Source: Actinomycetes bacterium (GTDB lineage Bacteria > Actinomycetota > Actinomycetes > Actinomycetales > Cellulomonadaceae). From it: DNA of 6,649 nucleotides. The translations under genes and the position numbers were made by a program. Positions 1 through 6,649 of the stretch are shown in pieces. The notes under the pieces are model-generated. The model was given only the letters and a program-made list of their open reading frames with translations, did not search any database and was not told the DNA's origin. Within the stretch, counting starts at the first letter, position 1; every line of letters starts with the position of its first letter. The stretch spans positions 1 to 6,649 of the forward strand of contig JAEWOA010000037.1 in the NCBI GenBank assembly GCA_023461115.1. The letters are read 5' to 3'.

Positions 1-2886
1 GATAATGACCGTCCATAAACTATCTTCATAAGCACGATCAAGCAATCTTTGAAGTTGGTTTGAAACCTTTAAAGAAAGACCATTGGACTCATAAAAGTTT
101 TGATTTTTCCAAGCTGCGTAACTTAAAGCACTATAACGCTGAACAATTTGTACCACAGGCTTGTCACTAGGAATTCCTTTTATACCTGCAGTTGTAAAAT
201 ATGTATTTTGCTGATGATAAGAAGTTTCTCCAGCCAGCAAACCATTACACGCAATGCCTGATTTTTCTGCTTTTAAATCAACGTTAGCAACTTCAACAGG
301 AGTATTATTACGTACAAATGTCAGATGTGCGTATTTAAAATCTTCACAACGATTAATTTCAAACTTACTGTACGTAATTCTTCTTCTAATCAAATCCGCT
401 ATTTGATCTGCATTACCATCTACCAATGACAGTTTACATAATTGCTTTAAATGCATTTGACTCACAGCATCTGCAACTTGATCAAAATATGTTACCTTTA
501 ATTCATCATCATAGATATTGACATGAATTTTAGGAATATCTTTAGACTTAAGTTTTTGAACAAAACCAACTAAACCTAAGAATAATTCCTGATTAAATCC
601 ATTATGAATGGAGTTTATTAATAAGGTATCTCGCTCACCTTGATTGAATAAGATTTTAAAAGCTTCGACAAATTCAGATGTTTTTTGTCGAACCAATGGT
701 CTTATATAATTTAACTGAGTTTGTTTATGTGGAATGACTTGAATCCACATTGGGTGTTCCACAACTGCTTGGCTATAACTAAAATCATGCTCAGCATGCC
801 AGTTGAATGGAATCAAACCTTCTGCACTTAAACGGCGCAATGTTGTGGCATGCAGATTTTTAAAAGAGCCTGTCGAATCCTTTAAGCATTCATTCATTAA
901 ATTTAAAAAATATGAAAGATTCAATGGATGAAATGGATTGATATATTCCTTTCCATCTAGCTCACTAAATCCTAAATTTACTAGAATTTTATCTCGATCA
1001 GAAAGCATACGCTCCGTTGGAATCTCATGAATGAGCTTTACATATTCTGCAATAACCCGATTCACGATTGCTCTGAATTCAGCCCCCCAAGAAACTAAAC
1101 TTAACGCTGTATTTCGATTCTTTAAATAACGATAAAGTTCTGTATAAGAATGATGTAGTTCAGGATAAAGTTCTTCTAAATGATCAATAGAAATTTCATC
1201 TCCACGGACTGTCGCAGTAGAAAGTAAATTTTTAGAAATAAGCTCTAATTCTAATTCCAATAGTTTTTTATACTCATTTTTAGTTTTGTACTCTCGACCT
1301 AAAAATGAAATTCTAGAGTTTTTAGTATTGTAGATTCCAAACACTTGATCATTAAAGAAATACTGATAGGAATCAGTATTAAAAATTAAAGGTAGGTTTA
1401 AACTCGAAACTGAAAGAATACCTTGTATTTCAAAGTTCAAAGTTTGTAATTTTTTCTTGATACTAAAATTAACTTGCTCCTCAGTATTGAGAAGCTTCTC
1501 AAAATCTACTGAACCAAACTCATCTGTATCAACACTTTCGCCACACTGTGACAGTATATAAGCTGAGCGGTTTGATGAATCAAAAGTAAAATCTGATTGG
1601 TCCGTTTCAAGAATAATTAATTCTTTATTCGGTACCAATAAAAATTTATCCTCAAACGAACTTACAGGAAATGTATTTTCTGGAATAAGTAATACTCTAA
1701 ATTTGAAACACTCTTTAGGCTTTGATCTCTTGATTTCAAAATTTAGATACTTAGGTATACCCTCAAATTCCGTTTCTATACTTAACACCGTTTTTTTATT
1801 AGAACGGTTGTTAACTTTATAATCTAAAAGCTTCTTAAATTTAGAGGATACTTTAATATCATCTTCAGATAATTGTCCTTGTATAAATACTAAATCTAAA
1901 TTAACTGACAAATGATCAGGAACAACCTCTAAAATCAAATGATGATCACGACTTGCCAAACTACTTTTTTGAGATATAGCGCCTTTGGTGCGATGATATT
2001 CTTTAATCGCAGAAGAATTCAATTCAGCAAACTCAATCAGATCAACAGAGTTTTTTATTCGTTCTTGATAACATTCACCGTAATCGAGTGTACTTCTCCA
2101 AGAATTCAAATCATCGTCAGAAAAAAATCTATTGATAAACTTTTCACTAAAATCTAAATCAACCAATTTTTCGACGTATTCTGTTGGAAACTGCTCAACG
2201 ATATATTCAATATCTTCTTTAAGGCGCTTATTTGCATCTAGCCTTTGCTCAATTTGGGTAATACTTGCCTGTTTTAAGTCAATTAGCGCGGCGTCATTCA
2301 GATAACCAAGCTCATTAAATTCAATTTTTCCATCTTGAACTGCATTAAACAGTTCTCTAAAACCAAACATGGTTGCGCCATCGGCACAAATTATTTCAAA
2401 CTGATGGTTTAATAATTGCTTAGAAATCGTATGATCTTTAAAAGAACTTTCATCTATATAACTTAATAAGGCCAGGTAAATAGATTTAGGGTTCCAAATA
2501 CTATCGGCCAAGGTTAAATCTTTAGATGAATTATTTAATGTATCTAACGATGAATTATGAATGATTAGTAAAATGGAGTCTTTAAATTCCCCGATTTGAC
2601 TTGAAACATGATCCCTTAAATAAGAAATATAATTTTCAGAATAGCCTTGTTCATCATCAGAGTGAAGAACAGGAATGATCCTCAATCCATTTAAGTTGAG
2701 ATAATGAATTTTTTCTTGGTGTAAGTAAAAAAATGTTTCTAACTTTCGATGAAAAGCCTCAAATAACTTAAGACTATTTTCATCATCTGGTGATTTAAAG
2801 TGGAGTTTCTCACCAATTTTTAAGTGATTTTTTGCCCAGTCAAAAAATAGTTCAACCAAAAAATCTTCATATTGTTTTTTTGACAT
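1..2886 (-). CDS. dptH: DNA phosphorothioation-dependent restriction protein DptH (DndH), N-terminal part, cut by the window edge
   Basis: The reading frame is open from the ATG at 2886 to base 1, giving 962 codons with no stop; the gene continues off the left edge. I translated it by hand: it begins MSKKQYEDFLVELFFDWAKN and ends YEDSLWTVII. Known DptH proteins are very large (roughly 1,600-1,800 residues from memory), with an ATPase domain of the HerA/FtsK type in the C-terminal half, so a good part is missing here. Consistent with that, I find no Walker A motif in the visible part. Recognisable family-like blocks are INPFHPLNLSYFLN, IPFNWHAEHDFSYSQ followed by HPMWIQVIPH, and IRPLVRQKTSEF, all in the middle third. 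The protein works with DptF and DptG in restricting DNA without phosphorothioate. The start at 2886 is chosen because GGGG (2899-2896) sits 9 bases upstream; an in-frame ATG at 2895 directly abuts the GGGG and is less likely. The gene overlaps dptG by 20 bases. The identification rests on order, size and sequence recognition. Confidence 0.87.
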   Translation of the reverse strand, partial: MSKKQYEDFLVELFFDWAKNHLKIGEKLHFKSPDDENSLKLFEAFHRKLETFFYLHQEKIHYLNLNGLRIIPVLHSDDEQGYSENYISYLRDHVSSQIGEFKDSILLIIHNSSLDTLNNSSKDLTLADSIWNPKSIYLALLSYIDESSFKDHTISKQLLNHQFEIICADGATMFGFRELFNAVQDGKIEFNELGYLNDAALIDLKQASITQIEQRLDANKRLKEDIEYIVEQFPTEYVEKLVDLDFSEKFINRFFSDDDLNSWRSTLDYGECYQERIKNSVDLIEFAELNSSAIKEYHRTKGAISQKSSLASRDHHLILEVVPDHLSVNLDLVFIQGQLSEDDIKVSSKFKKLLDYKVNNRSNKKTVLSIETEFEGIPKYLNFEIKRSKPKECFKFRVLLIPENTFPVSSFEDKFLLVPNKELIILETDQSDFTFDSSNRSAYILSQCGESVDTDEFGSVDFEKLLNTEEQVNFSIKKKLQTLNFEIQGILSVSSLNLPLIFNTDSYQYFFNDQVFGIYNTKNSRISFLGREYKTKNEYKKLLELELELISKNLLSTATVRGDEISIDHLEELYPELHHSYTELYRYLKNRNTALSLVSWGAEFRAIVNRVIAEYVKLIHEIPTERMLSDRDKILVNLGFSELDGKEYINPFHPLNLSYFLNLMNECLKDSTGSFKNLHATTLRRLSAEGLIPFNWHAEHDFSYSQAVVEHPMWIQVIPHKQTQLNYIRPLVRQKTSEFVEAFKILFNQGERDTLLINSIHNGFNQELFLGLVGFVQKLKSKDIPKIHVNIYDDELKVTYFDQVADAVSQMHLKQLCKLSLVDGNADQIADLIRRRITYSKFEINRCEDFKYAHLTFVRNNTPVEVANVDLKAEKSGIACNGLLAGETSYHQQNTYFTTAGIKGIPSDKPVVQIVQRYSALSYAAWKNQNFYESNGLSLKVSNQLQRLLDRAYEDSLWTVII

Positions 2887-4180
2887 AGATTGCATCCCCA
2901 CTATCACTCATTTTTTCAACATTACCCAAACGCTCATAAAAATTAACTAACGCTTTTCTACTTTCTTTATCAAAATAAATTCCTCGCGACTCTAATTCTG
3001 TAATAACTTCGTATAAGCGCAACTTTTCTCTATCGCCAATTACTAAATTCGTTAATAACAGCAAATATTCCTGAGTGAGCACGAAGACAGTACCTGCACT
3101 TCCTCGAGTCTGCGTAAATGGTTTCAAAATAGTATTTTTGATGGTACGAACAACATTTGAATTTCGGCTTGCTCTCGTTTCACCCTTTGCAAATTGCGCT
3201 TTAAACAAATGCTGTAATGCATCAATTGCAGATACGACATCAACAAACTTATGATCTTTGATTTTTAAACTTCTATTTTCAGCAAACGCTTCATAAAATT
3301 GCTCTAAGTTCGCAAGATCAACTTCACTGAATTTTGTGACTAATTTCCACAATGGTATTTTTTGCTCGGTCGTATTTTGCAAACTTTCACACAGAGCTAA
3401 AGTTGGAAAGATTGAATCTAGCCCTTTCTCTACCAATTTATAGCCACTTCTTTGTAGCGAAGCACGCTCACGACTTGCTTTTTCAGTATCTAAGATAAAA
3501 TAACAAGCTTTAATAGGTGGCTCATCGGCTTCTTTCCAACCATTTATGGCAATGGAGAGTTGCGCTGTATACAAAAATGTATATAACTCTAAAAATAGCT
3601 GAATATTCTCTAAAAAATATTTTGAATGATTTGTTAAAAAAATGAGATCTTTACCGAAGATATTCGATAGCTTTGGCAAATAAGAGCACATTCCTTCGTA
3701 ATCCGGCAGTCTACTTGGGAAAGATTTTTCAAATGACTCATAAATTTTTTGTTCGATGAAATTTAAGTTATTTACATCATTTTTATAAATATGTTTTTCA
3801 AGTAGCAGTGTTTTAAGTAGCGCAACTATACGCTTTTCAGCTGATAACTTTTGTGTATCTTCTGACAGAGAAAAAATACGTAATTTAGGCGAAATCTTGG
3901 CAATATTATTTTTTAAAAAATAAATATCATTGACCATTTTCCAAGCTTTTTCATTTTGGACTTCATCTTTAAACGTTAACTCAAAATCTTTTTGGAATGC
4001 TTTTAGATCAACTTCGAATTTATTTAACTTTTTTTCAGCAAGTAGCCCATACAACTCACTTAAGAATAAACTCGTTACATGCTCCCAATTGAAATCGTTG
4101 CTATTTTCATTTGTACTAATAGGATAGAAGCTAGCCATACTATTGCTTGATGGCTTTAGATCAGTAGTTAGACTCAACAT
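2867..4180 (-). CDS. dptG: DNA phosphorothioation-dependent restriction protein DptG (DndG)
   Basis: This encodes a 437-residue soluble protein, the usual size for DptG, the middle component of the Dpt/Dnd restriction complex. Its biochemical role is poorly defined; no nuclease or nucleotide-binding motif, signal peptide or clear membrane segment is visible. The N-terminus reads MLSLTTDLKPSSNSM. The C-terminal 80 residues look most typical of the family: a TRGSAGT block (about 358-364), a leucine-rich helix with LLLLTNLVIGD, then ELESRGIYFDKESRKALV and a SDSGDA motif (425-430) near the end. The layout of this last part, short helices followed by a strand-like tail, resembles a winged helix, which is inference. 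The frame stays open to a TTG at 4201, but the ATG at 4180 is preferred: AGGG (4189-4186) lies 5 bases and GAGG (4194-4191) 10 bases upstream, and the ATG overlaps the dptF stop as TAATG, typical of translational coupling. The stop TGA lies inside the start of dptH. Confidence 0.87.
   Translation of the reverse strand: MLSLTTDLKPSSNSMASFYPISTNENSNDFNWEHVTSLFLSELYGLLAEKKLNKFEVDLKAFQKDFELTFKDEVQNEKAWKMVNDIYFLKNNIAKISPKLRIFSLSEDTQKLSAEKRIVALLKTLLLEKHIYKNDVNNLNFIEQKIYESFEKSFPSRLPDYEGMCSYLPKLSNIFGKDLIFLTNHSKYFLENIQLFLELYTFLYTAQLSIAINGWKEADEPPIKACYFILDTEKASRERASLQRSGYKLVEKGLDSIFPTLALCESLQNTTEQKIPLWKLVTKFSEVDLANLEQFYEAFAENRSLKIKDHKFVDVVSAIDALQHLFKAQFAKGETRASRNSNVVRTIKNTILKPFTQTRGSAGTVFVLTQEYLLLLTNLVIGDREKLRLYEVITELESRGIYFDKESRKALVNFYERLGNVEKMSDSGDAIYVKKTI
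2896..2899 (-). promoter_or_regulatory. ribosome binding site of dptH, inside the end of dptG
   Basis: GGGG on the minus strand lies 9 bases before the ATG at 2886 and touches the in-frame ATG at 2895, so it supports the downstream start. It is placed within the dptG coding sequence, in keeping with coupled translation of the two overlapping genes. Confidence 0.6.
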
Positions 4181-5784
4181 TAATACCCTACCTCGATACA
4201 ACTATCTTCACGTATAAATTTAATTTCTTCAAAACTAGATTTGAAATTTATTTGATTAGATTTATTTGCAAAAATTAGTAATCTATTTACTATTTCATTT
4301 AGCATGACAACAACACTTCTATCATTTTTGTTTGGTCTATATCCAGCTCTAAGCCTACTGAGAAGTTCATATAAATTAATGTCTACACTAAATACTAATG
4401 TAGGATCATTTTCTTCATCACAAAAATCCTTAATTCGGATGTAAACATCAAAATGACCATTGTTATATTTGGGCTGATCTTTCTCGAGAGCTGAAAAATC
4501 AGGACCGATTTTTAAATGGGAAATCACTTTATACTCATCATATTCAGCTATTAAAAATTGTTCATCGCCTAAATATGGTGCTTTTTTATTGATATAGCTT
4601 CTAATCGCACTAAGCAGCTCTTTATTATAAAAATTTCGCAATACAGAGCGTGATTTCACGGCATCATAATAAATATGATGTCTATAAACCTCTAAATAAT
4701 TAGACAATAAACTTTCAGAAAAATCCTCTGTGAATTTTTTATGAAAATTATTCCCTATATCTTCAAATTTTAATATGTAAAACAAACGAATATAAGAATT
4801 TGAGTTATTTAAACTTCCAATCATCAACTCTGCTTTTAAACTCTGTTTAAATATTTCAAATTCTTGAGTAAGACTATCAAGCTCGTAACCTATAACAAAC
4901 CGGTCAATCGTTTTGGTTCTTAATCTAGAGGGGTCAAACTCAATGACTTTTTCTAAAATTTCATTATTATTACAACTAAATAAGTTATTAAACAAATAAT
5001 CTTTTTGACAAATTAATTCATAAATTAGATCTAAAAAGGTTCTTGCCGTAATAAATTGATTCCTGAATAATCTAACTTTCAACAATAACTCAACAACAAC
5101 TTCCTGTACTTTCTCATTACATAAAAGCTTATAATTTAAGAATTTAAGATAATCAGTACTATTTAAGCCCTCAGACTCGTCTTTTATATAGAGTTGATAA
5201 AGTTCTGATGAAGGTGATGTAATTCTCTTCAAAAGCCTCGTAATGAAGTCACTTTTATAGTTAGTCTCAGTAATTTCAAATTTTGGATAGTCTTCAAAGT
5301 TTACAAAATTAAAATCATCAGACTTCTCCTTGAACTCTAAATATTTTTTAATTTTATCGCTAATATTTTTATTTTTAGCTTCTTCTGAATAGTTACCCAA
5401 CATTCCAATATTGATGCCAATGACTAGTGAATGACTTCCTTTATCAAATTCATCAAAAATTCGATCTAGTGTAACTATTGCATTATCGTGAGGCTCAAAA
5501 CTATGAGTCGCATCCAAATGAAAATGTATATAATGTTGTGTAAATGCTTGTTTCGCACGAAGCATTAGCTCAGATTTACCATCACCACTACTGCCACATA
5601 AAAAAATAATTTTTTTCGATTCTTCACTGATCTGTGCCAACAAGGACATGAAATCCTCTTCAATAGGCATCGCGACATACAAATTAGATTTGATTCTAGT
5701 TAGGCCTTCATCACGATCACTTTCAGTCGAAACTGCAAATGATGATGATTTAGATAATACGCCCAAAGCATCAACAAAACGCAT
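4180..5784 (-). CDS. dptF: DNA phosphorothioation-dependent restriction protein DptF (DndF), P-loop NTPase
   Basis: This encodes a 534-residue protein, full length for DptF, the first gene of the dptFGH restriction operon. A hydrophobic strand IIFLC leads into a Walker A motif GSSGDGKS at residues 64-71 with K70 and S71 as the expected phosphate and magnesium ligands. Next comes HFHLDATHSFEP (88-98) and a strand with SLVIGINIGMLGNY (119-132), where N125 could act as a sensor residue; a canonical hhhhDE Walker B is not obvious. ITARTFLDLIYEL (245-257) and, near the C-terminus, INLYELLSRLRAGYRPNKND (469-488) are blocks I recognise as characteristic of this family. The presumed role is ATP-driven action in cleavage of DNA lacking phosphorothioate, together with DptG and DptH; this is established for the family, not shown here. 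The ATG at 5784 has GGGG at 5794-5791, 6 bases upstream. An overlapping ATG at 5788 is out of frame. The gene is very AT-rich. Confidence 0.9.
   Translation of the reverse strand: MRFVDALGVLSKSSSFAVSTESDRDEGLTRIKSNLYVAMPIEEDFMSLLAQISEESKKIIFLCGSSGDGKSELMLRAKQAFTQHYIHFHLDATHSFEPHDNAIVTLDRIFDEFDKGSHSLVIGINIGMLGNYSEEAKNKNISDKIKKYLEFKEKSDDFNFVNFEDYPKFEITETNYKSDFITRLLKRITSPSSELYQLYIKDESEGLNSTDYLKFLNYKLLCNEKVQEVVVELLLKVRLFRNQFITARTFLDLIYELICQKDYLFNNLFSCNNNEILEKVIEFDPSRLRTKTIDRFVIGYELDSLTQEFEIFKQSLKAELMIGSLNNSNSYIRLFYILKFEDIGNNFHKKFTEDFSESLLSNYLEVYRHHIYYDAVKSRSVLRNFYNKELLSAIRSYINKKAPYLGDEQFLIAEYDEYKVISHLKIGPDFSALEKDQPKYNNGHFDVYIRIKDFCDEENDPTLVFSVDINLYELLSRLRAGYRPNKNDRSVVVMLNEIVNRLLIFANKSNQINFKSSFEEIKFIREDSCIEVGY
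4186..4194 (-). promoter_or_regulatory. ribosome binding site of dptG, inside the end of dptF
   Basis: GAGGTAGGG on the minus strand offers two Shine-Dalgarno-like cores, AGGG at 5 bases and GAGG at 10 bases before the ATG at 4180. It decides the start against the upstream TTG at 4201. Because it lies within dptF codons and the stop and start overlap as TAATG, dptG is probably translated by reinitiating ribosomes. Confidence 0.65.
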
Positions 5785-5790
5785 GCATTA

Positions 5791-5794
5791 CCCC
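5791..5794 (-). promoter_or_regulatory. ribosome binding site of dptF
   Basis: GGGG on the minus strand ends 6 bases before the ATG at 5784. It selects this start over the out-of-frame ATG at 5788, which is only 2 bases from the G run. Confidence 0.6.
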
Positions 5795-5836
5795 AAAAAA
5801 TATAATTTTTAAAATCTAATTAGTTTATAGATTAAA

Positions 5837-5854
5837 TCCTAAAACAGCTTAGGA
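5837..5854. repeat. inverted repeat in the dptF leader (TCCTAA / TTAGGA)
   Basis: TCCTAA (5837-5842) and TTAGGA (5849-5854) form a perfect 6-base stem around a 6-base loop. It lies 53 bases upstream of the dptF start. No T run follows on either strand, so it is not a terminator. It could be an operator or a leader hairpin, or chance in AT-rich sequence. Confidence 0.3.
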
Positions 5855-6011
5855 ATTGGCTGAAGCATACAGAAAGGTGTAACACTACGTACGTCTAACT
5901 ATATGTCTTTAGGTATATTACGATGTTTTATCATTTTTATTCTATCAAAATAAGACTAAAGACGTTTCTGTAGTAATGGATTAGCAATGTCCTCCGAGAT
6001 AAATTATGCTT

Positions 6012-6050
6012 AAAAAAAAACTCTAAACCTTACAAATGCATTTCCCTAAG
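6012..6050 (-). terminator. possible weak terminator after the methyltransferase gene
   Basis: Reading on the minus strand, the end of the gene contains CTTA (6050-6047, overlapping the stop), a palindromic AAATGCATTT (6043-6034), then TAAG (6032-6029), which can fold into an imperfect stem with a three-against-one internal bulge. Eight bases later comes a run of nine T residues (6020-6012). The T tract is good but the stem is poor and AT-rich, so efficient termination is doubtful. Confidence 0.25.
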
Positions 6051-6630
6051 CCCTCTTTTTCCAAAGCACATTCAACCACTTTTCATCACGATCAGGTCGT
6101 TTATCTACACTAATCCAATGCCCTAGCATCTCAACGCCATCCAATTTATCTAATAATGCTTTAGCTTGTTCCTCATCTAAATCGGTAAATGCTCTATCCT
6201 CTTTTACTCTGTCTGTTGTGCCATATTTAAAAGACATATAGCACACACCGCCACGGCGTAATGCAGCATGAATACGTTTTAAAACATCAGGGAGTCTATT
6301 ACGAGCACAATGTAGTAAAGAGGCACATGCCCATATCCCATCATAAACATCGTGCATATCAAGCTCATAAAAACTTTGCTGCTGAACAGCGATACCAGTC
6401 AGTTTGCTCGCTCGTTCGACCAATACTTCAGAATAGTCGATAGCATCAACTTGATAGCCTTTATTTTTAAAAGCCAAAGTGTCACGCCCTGAGCCACAGC
6501 CTAAATCCAGGATGCGTGCTGAATCTGGCAACTCAGCTAAAAATGGTTGGTATAGGCTTTCCATATCCACATACAACGTGGCTTGTAAAAATTGATCTGC
6601 GTATTGGTTGTAATAGTCTATTGTTTTCAT
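6046..6630 (-). CDS. class I SAM-dependent methyltransferase, small-molecule type, substrate unknown
   Basis: This encodes a complete 194-residue protein with a Rossmann-type SAM-binding fold. Motif I is LDLGCGSGRD (41-50). The acidic ribose-binding residue at the end of strand 2 is probably D65 in VDAIDYSE. YDGIWACASLLH (96-107) is the motif IV region and GGVCYMSFKYG (127-137) the post-motif strand. The tail carries FTDLDEEQ (148-155) and the EKWLNVLWKK ending that I remember from a widespread proteobacterial family annotated only as class I SAM methyltransferase, distantly like TehB and UbiG. There is no DPPY/NPPY motif or target recognition domain, so it is unlikely to be a DNA adenine or cytosine methylase. 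The ATG at 6630 is fixed by an in-frame TAA at 6642-6640 with no other start between. The Shine-Dalgarno is weak. Sampled G+C is about 43%, clearly above the dpt genes, so it probably belongs to a different genomic background. The substrate cannot be told from sequence. Confidence 0.88.
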   Translation of the reverse strand: MKTIDYYNQYADQFLQATLYVDMESLYQPFLAELPDSARILDLGCGSGRDTLAFKNKGYQVDAIDYSEVLVERASKLTGIAVQQQSFYELDMHDVYDGIWACASLLHCARNRLPDVLKRIHAALRRGGVCYMSFKYGTTDRVKEDRAFTDLDEEQAKALLDKLDGVEMLGHWISVDKRPDRDEKWLNVLWKKRA

Positions 6631-6649
6631 ATTGGTTGCTTAGGCTAAA

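Larger units (their letters stand above)
5785..6045. other. AT-rich intergenic region and dptF leader
   Basis: These 261 bases separate the methyltransferase stop from the dptF start. No open frame longer than about 16 codons with a plausible ribosome binding site is present, and no tRNA, IS end or integrase site is recognisable. The region must hold the dptF promoter, but I could not find a convincing pair of -35 and -10 boxes on the minus strand; several TA-rich hexamers (for example TATAAA at 5829-5824) lack a partner at 16-18 bases. It holds a T9 tract, a small inverted repeat and a palindromic ACGTACGT at 5887-5894, described where useful in separate entries. Confidence 0.6.

Noticed and set aside
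1939..2157. 72-codon plus-strand open frame
   Set aside because: It lies wholly within dptH on the opposite strand, has no convincing ribosome binding site and resembles no family.
2887..2895. In-frame ATG at 2895 as the dptH start
   Set aside because: The GGGG binding site touches this ATG with no spacing, while it lies 9 bases from the ATG at 2886.
3930..4127. 65-codon plus-strand open frame
   Set aside because: It is antisense to dptG; the Phe- and Ser-rich composition is what the antisense of Lys- and Glu-rich codons gives.
4181..4201. TTG start for dptG at 4201, giving a 444-residue protein
   Set aside because: The ATG at 4180 has better placed Shine-Dalgarno sequences and the typical TAATG coupling with dptF.
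1..5784. A wholly new three-gene ATPase defence system
   Set aside because: Gene order, sizes, the DptF P-loop and C-terminal blocks and the DptG tail match the known dptFGH module, so novelty of the core system is not supported.
5903..5953. 16-codon plus-strand peptide with a hydrophobic core in the intergenic region
   Set aside because: No ribosome binding site upstream, and such short frames are expected by chance.
5945..5995. GGAGG (5995-5991, minus strand) followed by a TTG and a 16-codon frame
   Set aside because: The TTG is only 3 bases after the GGAGG and the peptide has no recognisable feature; a leader peptide cannot be supported.
6261..6443. 60-codon plus-strand open frame
   Set aside because: It is antisense to the conserved SAM-binding core of the methyltransferase; His- and Tyr-rich content is a by-product.

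Overview
The window reads almost entirely on the minus strand. It carries a three-gene operon that I recognise as the restriction half of a Dnd/Dpt DNA phosphorothioation system, in the order dptF, dptG, dptH (also called dndF, dndG, dndH). The last gene, dptH, runs off the left edge of the window, so only its first 962 codons are visible. Upstream of the operon, on the same strand and separated by 261 bases, is a small class I SAM-dependent methyltransferase gene that looks like an unrelated flanking gene.

The organism is probably a low-GC gammaproteobacterium. The AT-rich composition, the codon choice and the feel of the methyltransferase sequence suggest something like Acinetobacter or a relative, but this is an impression and not a proof. 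Hand counts over sampled 60-base lines give about 29-30% G+C in dptF and dptG and about a third in dptH, against about 43% in the methyltransferase gene. The step suggests that the dpt operon lies in a transferred island whose edge is near position 6000.

Layout from right to left, which is the direction of transcription: 6630-6046 methyltransferase; 6045-5785 AT-rich intergenic leader with a possible weak terminator, a small inverted repeat and the dptF ribosome binding site; 5784-4180 dptF; 4180-2867 dptG, whose ATG overlaps the dptF stop as TAATG; 2886-1 dptH, which overlaps dptG by 20 bases. All three dpt genes have G-rich Shine-Dalgarno sequences at sensible spacing and look translationally coupled.

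From established knowledge, DptF, DptG and DptH together restrict DNA that lacks phosphorothioate (sulfur in the backbone, made by DndA/IscS with DndC, DndD and DndE, regulated by DndB). None of these modification genes is in the window. They would have to lie left of dptH or elsewhere in the genome, and their presence or absence is the main open question. I see no RNA gene, insertion sequence, CRISPR array or integrase.
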